Part shown: positions 6,623 through 15,441 of the stretch, piece after piece
Position numbering within the stretch: the stretch's first letter is position 1
Layout: each line of letters begins with the position of its first letter
Assembly: GCA_050874905.1 (NCBI GenBank)
Contig: JBNMLP010000002.1
Coordinates: forward strand, 103,525-167,524
Direction of reading: 5' to 3'
DNA: 64,000 nucleotides
Origin: NC2004 sp050874905
Lineage (GTDB): Bacteria > Bacillota > Clostridia > Lachnospirales > Lachnospiraceae
Program-made: the position numbers and the translations under genes
Notes under the pieces: model-generated
The model's database searches: none
The model's input: the letters and a program-made list of their open reading frames with translations, nothing else
Told to the model about the DNA's origin: nothing

Positions 6623-9523
6623 TTAATCTGTATTTGATGTGTATGCAGGCACCACTGCCTGAGTCTGTTCCTGCTTTTTATTCTTCTTGTCCTTCTTATC
6701 CGCTTTTGCTTCTTCTTCACTGAAGTAGTATTTATATACATCCTTTGCAACTTCCATTGCATTAGAGGAAGAATAACCATGTGGAATTACTACTGTAACA
6801 GAAATCTCTGGTTTTTCATATGGCGCATAAGAAACAAACAGTGCATGGTTAGAACGGGTCTTGTCCTCCTCTGCAGTTCCTGTCTTACCTGCAACCTCCG
6901 TATGCATGGAGTTGAAAATTTCTTTATGCAGCTTTCCGTGTACCACCTCATACATTCCTTTGTGGATCGCATCCCATGTGCTGGAAGAAAGATCCACCTT
7001 GTTTACCAGTTCCGGTTCATATTCTTTTACTGTATTTCCATCGCTGTCTGTCTGCTTATCCAAAATACTTAAAGAATAGCATTTTCCACTGTTGGCAACT
7101 GTCGTAACATAGCGGGAAAGCTGTACCGGAGCAAATGAATTCTTACCCTGTCCAATCGCAGAACGCACGGCATCCTGATTGGAGATCTGTGGTTCGTTTT
7201 CATCTAATTCAATTCCTGATTTACTGTCTAATCCATACATGGAGGCATACTTGGCAAGGCGTTTCAAGCCATATTCTTCATCAATCGTACCATCCGCCTT
7301 TGTACTTAAACGATGTCCCACCTCGTAGAAGAAATAGTTACATGACACTCCAATCGCGTCCGTTACTGTAACATTTCTGTGGCGGCTTGGATAGATCCAG
7401 CACTTTGGTGATAATGGAATCACATCATATATACCTGTACAGTTGATCGTCTCTCCCCGTTTGATCACACCTTCCCCTAATCCGGCGGAAGCAGACACCA
7501 TCTTAAACGTAGAACCCGGTGCTGTACTAGATTGTGTGGCACGATTCAAAAACGGAGAAGTCTTATCATTGAGCAGACTGTTGTAATAATCATCATCCAG
7601 ATTGTTTGCCAGCTTATTGTTGTCATAGCTCGGATAGGATACCAGTGCTTTTACCTTTCCGGTATTGACGTCTGTTACCACAATGGAACCGGAACATGGA
7701 TCCAAAGCAAGCTGTGATGGCTTAATCTCCAGATTTTTAACCTTTTTATACATAAAAGAATAAGCAGATAAGGCTCCTGAAGAAAGATTTACATAATCCT
7801 CATCCTTTGAAGCATCCAGGATTCCCTGATCGTACAATACCAGGCAGCAGTCTCTTCCACTTACCGTACCATCATCGATCAGATACTCCAGTACTTTTTT
7901 CTCAAATTCTGTATCATCACTCAATTCATTTTCAATGTACTTGATCAGAGCAGACATCATCTCCTCTGTATCATAATAATTAGAAGTCAGATCAAAAGAA
8001 GAACTGTCGATCCATGATTTCTGAAAAGCGTACTCTAAAAATTCTCCTAAAGAAACCGTATCGTTACTCCACTCCCGATACATCTCATCATTTGTATCCA
8101 GCTCAGACGACTTCACAATGTTCTTTTTACAGAGCATGGAATAAATATAAGACATATATTCCTGATTTTCATCGGAAAGGTTCTTCTGTGTCGTGTGAGT
8201 AGAAAGCAGTTCTGTGCGGATCGTTGAAAGCTTATTTCGTTTCGCATTGGAAATCGCACTGCTGATCCGTTTTTCTGCATCACTCGCCTTTTTGGAACGT
8301 AAGTGATCCATACTGATAATATTGTTATTAAACAATGCAAAATACATTTCTGTTGTCGTAATATTTACAGGTGACTTTGTTTTAACGTTTGTATTTTTAT
8401 AGTAGGTCAGAATGATACCAGCCAGATATTTTTCCATAATATTATAACATTCTTTTTCCAGCTCCGCATCAATTGTTAAGTAAATATCATTTCCCGTCGT
8501 AGCCTCTACTTCATCATCATTTTCTTTCAAGATATGCCCGACACTATCTACCAGAACCGTCTTGCTACCATTTTTTCCACGCAATACACTTTCATATTCC
8601 TGTTCCAGACCAGTTTTACCAATCACTTCACTGCCGGTATACTGCTCCTTCTTACCAGCTTTCTTATTTAACTCCGTTTTTTCCTCCTCGGAAATTACTC
8701 CGGTATAACCAACGATCTGCGAAAAATAAGGACTGTAATTATATTCTCTTACGGAGTCACTTTCGATATCGGCTCCCACCAGTTCATTGGCACTTTCCTT
8801 AATGGCAGCCACACTCTTATCGCTGATATCCATAGCGATCTTAACCGGCTCATACAGATTGTACCGCTTTAACCAGAGCATGTAGCGGATCGCAACAATC
8901 TTTAATGCAACCGCATCATCATATTTCTCCGATACGCCAAACATACGATCCTTTTTCAGGTCCTGATTTCCGTTTTTCAAAAACTCAAATACCGTTTTTG
9001 CATCAGCATTCTTCTGTTCTGCTGTCAGCTTCTCTACACTGCTTGCAGAATACACTTCTTTTTTAAACTGCAGAATGGTATTTTCGTTGGAACTGGAGAA
9101 TACAAACTCTCCCTTTTTGTTTCGTTTGATTTCAAAGGAATTGACGATCTTATCGCCATTTTTATCAAGAATGTTAAGAATTTTATAAAGAATTTCATTC
9201 TTTACTGCATTTTCGGTTTTATTTTCTTTTTGGGCAAGTTCTTCAATCCCGGCATCATCCCCGTTATAAGTTAACGAATAAGTCAGCCGGTTATACGCAA
9301 GCAGATTACCGTTGCAATCATAGATATTGCCCCGCTGTCCATTGGTTGTGATCGTTTTTTCACTCATGACCGTAAATTCATCCAGATAATCTTCTCCATT
9401 TATGATCTGAAGCGAGAAAAGACGCAGAACAAGAATTCCCATCAGTACAATGAAGACAAGAATGAGCGCAAAAAGACGATGACTTATAAAATTTAATATG
9501 GCTTCTTTTATATCACTAAACAA
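6623..9523 (-). CDS. mrdA: Penicillin-binding protein 2 (class B transpeptidase) with large insertion
   Basis: 966 residues, far longer than the usual 600-720. One N-terminal membrane helix (about 15-38), then the PBP dimerisation region (NGQRGNIYDCNG at ~61-72, LEQEY at ~306) and the transpeptidase domain with STFK (Ser671, Lys674), SCN (727-729) and KTG (880-882). It cross-links peptidoglycan outside the membrane with RodA. Residues ~370-605 form an extra segment between LTIDAELEKECYNIMEKYL and LDPCSGSIVVTDVNTGKV, which are adjacent in ordinary PBP2. The segment is acidic and helix-rich, and has no recognised domain. The C-terminal tail is Lys/Glu/Gln rich. Start is TTG at 9523, ten bases behind AAAGGAG; it overlaps nothing but abuts mreD. 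Confidence 0.92.
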   Translation of the reverse strand: MFSDIKEAILNFISHRLFALILVFIVLMGILVLRLFSLQIINGEDYLDEFTVMSEKTITTNGQRGNIYDCNGNLLAYNRLTYSLTYNGDDAGIEELAQKENKTENAVKNEILYKILNILDKNGDKIVNSFEIKRNKKGEFVFSSSNENTILQFKKEVYSASSVEKLTAEQKNADAKTVFEFLKNGNQDLKKDRMFGVSEKYDDAVALKIVAIRYMLWLKRYNLYEPVKIAMDISDKSVAAIKESANELVGADIESDSVREYNYSPYFSQIVGYTGVISEEEKTELNKKAGKKEQYTGSEVIGKTGLEQEYESVLRGKNGSKTVLVDSVGHILKENDDEVEATTGNDIYLTIDAELEKECYNIMEKYLAGIILTYYKNTNVKTKSPVNITTTEMYFALFNNNIISMDHLRSKKASDAEKRISSAISNAKRNKLSTIRTELLSTHTTQKNLSDENQEYMSYIYSMLCKKNIVKSSELDTNDEMYREWSNDTVSLGEFLEYAFQKSWIDSSSFDLTSNYYDTEEMMSALIKYIENELSDDTEFEKKVLEYLIDDGTVSGRDCCLVLYDQGILDASKDEDYVNLSSGALSAYSFMYKKVKNLEIKPSQLALDPCSGSIVVTDVNTGKVKALVSYPSYDNNKLANNLDDDYYNSLLNDKTSPFLNRATQSSTAPGSTFKMVSASAGLGEGVIKRGETINCTGIYDVIPLSPKCWIYPSRHRNVTVTDAIGVSCNYFFYEVGHRLSTKADGTIDEEYGLKRLAKYASMYGLDSKSGIELDENEPQISNQDAVRSAIGQGKNSFAPVQLSRYVTTVANSGKCYSLSILDKQTDSDGNTVKEYEPELVNKVDLSSSTWDAIHKGMYEVVHGKLHKEIFNSMHTEVAGKTGTAEEDKTRSNHALFVSYAPYEKPEISVTVVIPHGYSSSNAMEVAKDVYKYYFSEEEAKADKKDKKNKKQEQTQAVVPAYTSNTD

Positions 9524-9526
9524 CTA

Positions 9527-10033
9527 CTACGCACTCCTTTTTGTATAGTCTTCGAGCTTATTATTGATGTACAGAAACAGATTATATAAAAATAATGCGA
9601 TAAAGAACGTATATACCACTTCTGGCAGCATAACATGTAATAGGTAAAACAGGAAATCTGTCCGATTCCGAAGCAGGAATCCACACACATACATTACAAA
9701 GTTATACGCAATGCTGTTGCCTAAGATCATGCCAAGCGGCAACAGTATATTATTGGCATAAAAAATTTGATTTAAAAATCCATTTCCATATCCCATACAG
9801 GTAAAAACAAGAGCATAAAGCCCCAGATCCTGTCCTCCCATAATATCTACCACAAGTCCGGCAAAAAAACCAAGCAGCATTCCTTCTGTCTGTCCCCGCA
9901 TCAGGGAAAAGGAAACCACAAGGATCAGCATAATGTTCGGAATGATCCCGGCCATTGTAAAGTAGGAAAATACACTTACCTGTAAAACATAGCAAAGCAC
10001 GATCAGTACAGCATATGTGATCACTCGTTTCAT
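9527..10033 (-). CDS. mreD: MreD, rod-shape determining membrane protein
   Basis: 168 residues with about five membrane helices (start MKRVITYAVLIVLCYVLQ). Carries the family features IPNIMLILVVSFSLMRG and the GFFAGLVVDIM loop. MreD is a membrane component of the elongasome that links MreC and the RodA/PBP2 synthases to MreB. SD AAGGGA precedes the ATG. Third gene of mreBCD; its stop is four bases before the PBP2 start. Confidence 0.93.
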   Translation of the reverse strand: MKRVITYAVLIVLCYVLQVSVFSYFTMAGIIPNIMLILVVSFSLMRGQTEGMLLGFFAGLVVDIMGGQDLGLYALVFTCMGYGNGFLNQIFYANNILLPLGMILGNSIAYNFVMYVCGFLLRNRTDFLFYLLHVMLPEVVYTFFIALFLYNLFLYINNKLEDYTKRSA

Positions 10034-10060
10034 GTTTTTCCCTTCTTTCTATAAATTTCA

Positions 10061-11038
10061 TTACTGTTGGTTTTCTGTTGTTGCCTCTTCACCAGTGGCA
10101 TCCTTACTCACATCACTAGCTTCGGTGGTGTCTGCATCTTTGTTTGTTTTTTCTGTTTTCTTAGAGTTGTTCGAAGCAGCCACCTTCGAATCATCCATGT
10201 TTTCTTTCAATTCTGTAATGACAAGCACTTCTTCTAAATGTTTGAAATCAACCGCAGGTGTCACCTTTCCGGATTTCGTCAAAGAATTGCTGTCAAGCTT
10301 GATATCTGAAATATATCCGATCGTAATACCTGGTAAAAATTTGGCACTGACATTACTGGTGATCAGTTCATCACCCTCATTGATCTTGGCATCCTTACTG
10401 ATATGATCTACTGTGATCGCACCATCTGCGATTGCCTTTAAATCCCCATTAACAATACAATTATCTGCGGTCGTGGAAAACATCGCACTGACATAGGAGG
10501 TATCATCAATGATCGCACGCACCTTTGCATAATTGCGACCAACTTGATATACAATACCTGCCAGACCATCTCCAGCCAGCACATTCATGTCTACCTTGAT
10601 GCCATCCTTACTTCCTTTATCAATTGTAAAATTGTTATACCAGTTACTGTTATCAGAAGCGATAATACGTGCTCCCACCTTTGGATAGGATTCATATTTC
10701 TGATCAAGCTTATAGAGGCTCCTAAGATGCTCAAGTTCTGACTGATCGGATTCCAGAGAAGCCACCTGTTGACGAAGCTGATCTACTTTCTCCTGTAATT
10801 TTTCATTATTCTTTCGAAGCTCTCCCGCTGATTTGATATCCTCCAGCCGCTGCGTTGTCCAATTTCCAATGGAATTCACTCCTCGTTCCATCGGCACAAA
10901 AATCACGCTGGAAATCGTATTGAACACCGGAATGGATTTGGAAAAAAGCAGGGTGATCGTCATTAAAATAATGCAAATGCCTGACAATATCAAAAATACA
11001 TACCGAGGCGGCAGCTTCATGGAATTGTTTCGTTTCAT
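10061..11038 (-). CDS. mreC: MreC, rod-shape determining protein
   Basis: 325 residues. Membrane helix at about 12-33 (YVFLILSGICIILMTITLLF), a coiled coil at ~65-110 (LRKNNEKLQEKVDQLRQQV), then the two beta-barrel domains typical of MreC (VGARIIASDNSNWYNNFTIDKG, GLAGIV). A Thr/Glu/Asp/Lys-rich, low-complexity tail covers residues ~285-325. MreC acts outside the membrane and activates PBP2. Lies between mreB and mreD. Confidence 0.94.
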   Translation of the reverse strand: MKRNNSMKLPPRYVFLILSGICIILMTITLLFSKSIPVFNTISSVIFVPMERGVNSIGNWTTQRLEDIKSAGELRKNNEKLQEKVDQLRQQVASLESDQSELEHLRSLYKLDQKYESYPKVGARIIASDNSNWYNNFTIDKGSKDGIKVDMNVLAGDGLAGIVYQVGRNYAKVRAIIDDTSYVSAMFSTTADNCIVNGDLKAIADGAITVDHISKDAKINEGDELITSNVSAKFLPGITIGYISDIKLDSNSLTKSGKVTPAVDFKHLEEVLVITELKENMDDSKVAASNNSKKTEKTNKDADTTEASDVSKDATGEEATTENQQ

Positions 11039-11065
11039 AGCGTCACATCCTAATTATAATTCTTC

Positions 11066-12070
11066 TTATTTGTTTGAAAATGCTAAATCTCTTAACTCCT
11101 CTTCTTCCATAATGCGCCCCAGTCCATAAATGACACAATCCTCCGGATGGTCGTAAAGGTTCGCACGAAGTGTCGTCTGTTCCTTGATCAGCAGATCCAG
11201 ATTATGGATCTTTGATCCTCCTCCAGTCACATAAATGCCATGATCAAATATATCAGAGGAAATCTCCGGCGGAGTACGTTCTAAAATGATCTTGATGGCT
11301 TCCATGATCACCTTTAGATCGTCTGCGATCGCACGATGCACAAACTCCCTGGTCAACGTTACCGTCGTAGGAAGTCCAGTAACCAGATAACGTCCTTTCA
11401 CAACAAGTTCCTCCTCAGTTGCTCCCGGAATAGCACTTGCCAGACGGATCTTGCTCTCTTCTGCCGTTTTATTGCCGATGATCACATTGGTTTCCTTTTT
11501 CACCAGAGATACGATATCTTCATCGAGTTTATTTCCACCAATTGGAAGCAGACGGCTTACTACAATACCGCCCAAAGATAAAATACTGATCTCTGTCGTA
11601 TCAGCACCAAAATCGATCAGCATGACACCTCCCGGCTTTTTTATATCCAGCCCTGCCCCCACTGCAGCAGCAATTGGTTTTTCCACCGTATGGATATGTT
11701 TGGCACGGATTTTGGCATTTTCGATCAGTTCAGAAAAAGCACGCTTTTCCACTTCCGTAATATTGGTCGGAACCGCAACATAAACATCTTTAGCCCCGTT
11801 TCCACCCTTGATATCTTTTGTTACAAAATGATACAAAATCTCCTGCATCTTTGTAAAATCAGCAATCACACCGTGGCGCATGGGAAATGTTACAAAAATA
11901 TTTTCCGGTGTTTTTTCACACATGGAAAATGCTTCATCTCCCATTGCGATGATCCCGCCACTTTCTTTCATTGCGACTACATTCTTCTGGGCAACCAAAA
12001 CCTCCTGCCCTTCCTTATAAATTTTAATGTTTTTTGTTCCTATATCTATTCCATAACCTTTATGCTTCAC
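11066..12070 (-). CDS. mreB: MreB, actin-like rod-shape determining protein
   Basis: 334 residues, normal length. Actin-fold signatures: GIDIGTKNIKIY (phosphate 1), VEKPIAAAVGAG, LIDFGADTTEISIL (phosphate 2) and YVTGGGSKI (adenosine). MreB forms membrane-associated filaments that orient the elongation machinery. GTG start at 12070 is eight bases behind AAGGAG. First gene of mreBCD, 21 bases downstream of radC, so transcription probably enters from the DUF4321/radC region. Confidence 0.95.
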   Translation of the reverse strand: MKHKGYGIDIGTKNIKIYKEGQEVLVAQKNVVAMKESGGIIAMGDEAFSMCEKTPENIFVTFPMRHGVIADFTKMQEILYHFVTKDIKGGNGAKDVYVAVPTNITEVEKRAFSELIENAKIRAKHIHTVEKPIAAAVGAGLDIKKPGGVMLIDFGADTTEISILSLGGIVVSRLLPIGGNKLDEDIVSLVKKETNVIIGNKTAEESKIRLASAIPGATEEELVVKGRYLVTGLPTTVTLTREFVHRAIADDLKVIMEAIKIILERTPPEISSDIFDHGIYVTGGGSKIHNLDLLIKEQTTLRANLYDHPEDCVIYGLGRIMEEEELRDLAFSNK

Positions 12071-12091
12071 GGTTAGGACTCCTTTCCGGTT

Positions 12092-12805
12092 TTATATTAG
12101 CTGGCTTGCTTTCATACTAACATACGATTCGGCTCCGATCACAATGTGGTCCAGCAATTCCACATCCAGTAATTCTCCGGCTTTTTTTAATCTTCCGGTC
12201 AGCAGAATATCCGCTGTACTGGGAGTAGGGTCTCCTGATGGATGATTATGCAGCACAATGAAACGCACAGCCTCATAGCGAAGGATCTCAATCATCACTT
12301 CCCGCGGAGAAGCAAGAGAAGCATTGACGGTACCAATACTGATCTCCAATTCCTTGATCAGTGCATTTTTCCCATCCAGCAAAAGGCAGTAAAAATGTTC
12401 CTTCTGATACGAATTCATCAGTTCCATATAATAATGTGCCACGGACTCTGAATCATTTAACACCATCGAAGCACGGTGGCGGCAAAGGGAAAGTCGTTTG
12501 GCAAGTTCCACTACACAAAGCAGTGTCACTGCCTTGATCTGTCCAATGCCATGGATCTTCAGATAATCCGGTAGTTTCATATAAAGCAGCCCATCTAGTC
12601 CCGGATGCTGCTCCTGTTCCATAAGAAGCCGCTGTGCCAACTGTAATGCAGATTCTTTTCTACTTCCTGTCTTTAAAATGACAGCCAGCAGCTGTGCATC
12701 CGTAAGAGACTGCGCCCCACTTAAAAGGCAGCGTTCATATGGCTGTTCACTGCACGGCAAGTCTTTCATTGGAATTGATAACTCATATGTTTTGTTCTGT
12801 TCCAT
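12092..12805 (-). CDS. radC: RadC family JAB/MPN domain protein
   Basis: 237 residues from the chosen ATG. The start MKDLPCSEQPYERCLLSGAQSL and the metalloprotease-like JAMM motif LHNHPSGDPTPSTAD are diagnostic of RadC (DUF2466). A helix-hairpin-helix-like stretch (YLKIHGIGQIKAVTLLCV) lies at ~85-105. Historically linked to DNA repair, but the molecular role is unsettled. Start is uncertain because the SD before ATG 12805 is weak; an in-frame TTG at 12841 would overlap the upstream gene. In B. subtilis radC also precedes mreB. Confidence 0.92.
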   Translation of the reverse strand: MEQNKTYELSIPMKDLPCSEQPYERCLLSGAQSLTDAQLLAVILKTGSRKESALQLAQRLLMEQEQHPGLDGLLYMKLPDYLKIHGIGQIKAVTLLCVVELAKRLSLCRHRASMVLNDSESVAHYYMELMNSYQKEHFYCLLLDGKNALIKELEISIGTVNASLASPREVMIEILRYEAVRFIVLHNHPSGDPTPSTADILLTGRLKKAGELLDVELLDHIVIGAESYVSMKASQLI

Positions 12806-12833
12806 AATTGATCCGAACCGGAAACAGGCATAG

Positions 12834-13094
12834 TTAAGCAAGTCTATATATTATTATAGCAATAATTACACCAATAATACTTGCAATATTGATGTCAATG
12901 GTCAGTCCAAATGTGAGAATCATCACACCCAGATTTAACACAACCGGAGATTCCAGTCCAAATGTCTTGCCATAAGAGAGAAAACTCAACCAGCTGACAT
13001 TTCGGCTCAAATGTCCGATAAAGCTTCCCAGCACGATGCCGGCAAGCAAAAGTAAAAATAAGGCCCAGCGATTCTTACGACTGGTCGCTGCCAT
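12834..13094 (-). CDS. DUF4321 family small membrane protein
   Basis: 86 residues. Basic start MAATSRKNRW, then a glycine-rich helix WALFLLLLAGIVLGSFIGHL, the block LSYGKTFGLESPVVLNLG, and a second hydrophobic region NIASIIGVIIAIIIYRL. These match the DUF4321 pattern of Firmicutes; function unknown. ATG 13094 is seven bases behind AGGAGG. First gene downstream of a putative promoter and hairpin, followed by radC. Confidence 0.82.
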   Translation of the reverse strand: MAATSRKNRWALFLLLLAGIVLGSFIGHLSRNVSWLSFLSYGKTFGLESPVVLNLGVMILTFGLTIDINIASIIGVIIAIIIYRLA

Positions 13095-13142
13095 AAACAT
13101 TCCTCCTTTATCGGGGACAAAAACCCATACTAAGTAATAGTA

Positions 13143-13175
13143 GCACAAATCCCTGTATTATACAAGAATTTGTGC
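13143..13175 (-). promoter_or_regulatory. 33-base dyad with embedded TATAAT between ynbB and DUF4321
   Basis: Arms GCACAAAT and ATTTGTGC enclose the inner palindrome TGTATAATACA. In the minus-strand RNA the two internal mismatches become U-G wobbles, so the whole element can pair as a hairpin. It lies 24 bases after the ynbB stop. There is no U-tract behind it. It also contains a perfect TATAAT (13157-13162) with a weak TGGAAA -35 at 18 bases. It could be an operator-covered promoter, a transcript 3' end or a processing site. Confidence 0.5.
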
Positions 13176-13198
13176 TTACATTTCCATTTCTTTTCCAA

Positions 13199-14479
13199 TT
13201 ATAAACGAACCAATCCTGCGTCGATCACACGCTGTAGAGACTTCATGATTCCGTATTTTGCATGCGCATAAGTCAGTCCCCCCTGGAAGAACACCGTGTA
13301 AGGTGGTTTCAGCGGACCATCCGCACTAAGCTCGATCGAAGCGCCGGAAATAAAGGTTCCCGCCGCCATGATCACATCGCTGTCGTAGCCCGGCATTGCC
13401 CACGGCTCCGGCACCACGAAGGAATCCACCGGAGCTGCCGCCTGAATTCCCTGACAGAAGGCACAAAGTCCCTCTGCACTGTCCATATTGACCGCCTGAA
13501 TAATGTCGTGTCGTGTTTCATTTGCCGCCGGATGCACAGAAAATCCCAAAGATTCATATAAAGACGCTGCAAAGATCGCCCCCTTTAATGCGGCAGCCAC
13601 CACATACGGTGCTTCAAATAATCCCTGCATCAACGTCTGTGTTACACCAAGCGTAGCCCCGACTTCCTTTCCCAGTCCCGGAGAGGTCAGGCGGTAAGCA
13701 CACTGCTCCACATATTCTTCCCGTCCGACAATGTATCCGCCGATCGGTGCCAGACCGCCACCTAAATTTTTGATCAGGGAACCTACACAAAGATCGGCTC
13801 CTACCTCGGTTGGTTCTATTTCCTCGACCAGCTCTCCGTAACAGTTGTCCACCATACAGATGATATCGGAACGCACTGATTTTACAGTTTCAATGATCTG
13901 ACCGATCTGCGCTACACTAAGGGTCGGTCTTGTTGCGTAGCCTTTGGAACGCTGGATCGTCACAAGCTTTGTTTTATCATTGATCGCCTGTTTTATTCCC
14001 TCAAAATCAATGCTTCCATCTTCCTTTAGATCAACCTGACGATAGGTGATCCCGTATTCTGCCAGAGAACCCTTAGAAGGGCGGATGCCGATGATCTCAT
14101 CCATCGTATCATACGGCTTGCCAACCGGCGATAACAGTTCATCCCCCGGGCGAAGATTAGCAGCCAGTGCTACATTTAAGGCATGCGTTCCACAAGTGAT
14201 CTGCGGACGTACAAGTGCATCCTCGGCGCGAAACAGTGTGGCATAGATCTTCTCTAAGGCTTCCCGTCCCAGATCGTTATAGCCATATCCGGTAGTCGGA
14301 GCAAAATGTGCTTCCTGCAGTTTGTTCTCCTGCATAGCATGCAGCACCTTTAATTGATTTGCTTCTGCCATACGGTCGATGGCATCAAACCGTTCTTTGA
14401 GTTCTGCCTCCTTTTTCTGTGCCAGCTCAAACACCTGCGCACTGATTCCCATTGATTCGTATACTTTTTTTAAGTCCAT
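13199..14479 (-). CDS. YnbB-type PLP-dependent enzyme (methionine gamma-lyase/aluminium resistance family)
   Basis: 426 residues. PLP-fold features: GTHALNVAL (~97-105), MVDNCYGELVE with Asp211 facing the pyridine nitrogen, and Lys237 in GSLIKNLGGG as the likely Schiff-base lysine. The family is annotated either as aluminium resistance protein or methionine gamma-lyase-like protein, but the natural substrate is not settled. In B. subtilis ynbB also lies near miaA, and here it follows miaA by 12 bases. SD AAAGGAG. Cytosolic. Confidence 0.85.
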   Translation of the reverse strand: MDLKKVYESMGISAQVFELAQKKEAELKERFDAIDRMAEANQLKVLHAMQENKLQEAHFAPTTGYGYNDLGREALEKIYATLFRAEDALVRPQITCGTHALNVALAANLRPGDELLSPVGKPYDTMDEIIGIRPSKGSLAEYGITYRQVDLKEDGSIDFEGIKQAINDKTKLVTIQRSKGYATRPTLSVAQIGQIIETVKSVRSDIICMVDNCYGELVEEIEPTEVGADLCVGSLIKNLGGGLAPIGGYIVGREEYVEQCAYRLTSPGLGKEVGATLGVTQTLMQGLFEAPYVVAAALKGAIFAASLYESLGFSVHPAANETRHDIIQAVNMDSAEGLCAFCQGIQAAAPVDSFVVPEPWAMPGYDSDVIMAAGTFISGASIELSADGPLKPPYTVFFQGGLTYAHAKYGIMKSLQRVIDAGLVRL

Positions 14480-14490
14480 GTTGTTCTCCT

Positions 14491-15423
14491 TTATTCTGTC
14501 AGATAAGTATCTATTTGTGCAAGCAATGCATCGGTATCCGGATAGATCTGCTTGTCGAGCCAGATCACATCGCGTTCCCGTTTAAACCAGGTAAGCTGCC
14601 GCTTGGCAAAATGTCTCGTATCACGCTTTAAAATTGCAACAGCCTCATCGAGCGTTGTTTGACCATCCAGATAATCAAGGATCTCTTTATAGCCAAGCCC
14701 CTGCATACTGACAAGCTCCTTTGTATATCCCATTTCCTTTAACCGTCTGACTTCCTCCACCAGACCATCCTCGATCATCTGGTCTACCCGGCGGTTGATG
14801 CGGTCATATAAAACAGCACGGTCATTTGTCAGCACAAAATAACGAAAATCATACGGTGATGTTTTTTGCATCTCCTGCTCGTTATGTTCCGAGATCTTCT
14901 TTCCAAAATCCTCGTAAAACTGCAGCGCTCTGACTACACGCTTAACATTATTTTTATGGATCTTTTCCGCACTTTCCGGATCTACCTTTCGGAGTGCTTC
15001 ATGCAGGGCATCCACGCCCTGTTCCTTAGCATACTGCTCCCATTTTTTCCTCGTTTTCGCTGCCCCATCTTCCTCTCCAAAGGAAATGTCATAGAGCAAT
15101 GCCTGAATGTAAAATCCGGTGCCCCCGACAATGATCGGCAAATGTCCGGCAGCATATATGTTTTTCAATGCTTCCTTTGCCATCTGCTGAAACCGCATCA
15201 CATGAAATTCTTCGTCCGGTTCCAGACAATCGATCAGATAATGGGGAACGGACTGCATTTCCTCCGGACGGATCTTTGCCGTTCCGATATCCATATGGCG
15301 GTACACCTGCATAGAATCTGCGGAAATGATCTCTCCGTTATATTTTTTCGCTAAGGCAATGGAAAGCTCCGTTTTTCCGACCGCAGTCGGTCCGGTCAAT
15401 AGGATCATTTTCTGCTTTTCCAT
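14491..15423 (-). CDS. miaA: tRNA dimethylallyltransferase MiaA
   Basis: 310 residues. P-loop GPTAVGKTELSIALA, followed by ISADSMQVYRHMDIGTAK, and VGGTGFYIQALLY, the prenyl-acceptor region. MiaA adds dimethylallyl to A37 of UNN-reading tRNAs; MiaB, encoded 5 kb upstream in the same transcript, then methylthiolates it. Of two close ATGs, 15423 is better spaced (eight bases) behind AAGGAG. Directly after mutL, a common arrangement. Confidence 0.95.
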   Translation of the reverse strand: MEKQKMILLTGPTAVGKTELSIALAKKYNGEIISADSMQVYRHMDIGTAKIRPEEMQSVPHYLIDCLEPDEEFHVMRFQQMAKEALKNIYAAGHLPIIVGGTGFYIQALLYDISFGEEDGAAKTRKKWEQYAKEQGVDALHEALRKVDPESAEKIHKNNVKRVVRALQFYEDFGKKISEHNEQEMQKTSPYDFRYFVLTNDRAVLYDRINRRVDQMIEDGLVEEVRRLKEMGYTKELVSMQGLGYKEILDYLDGQTTLDEAVAILKRDTRHFAKRQLTWFKRERDVIWLDKQIYPDTDALLAQIDTYLTE

Positions 15424-15441
15424 CTGCATGGCTCCTTCCTG

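Noticed and set aside
10017..10406. Plus-strand 129-codon frame opposite mreC
   Set aside because: Antisense of the low-complexity MreC tail; Ser-rich and without SD.
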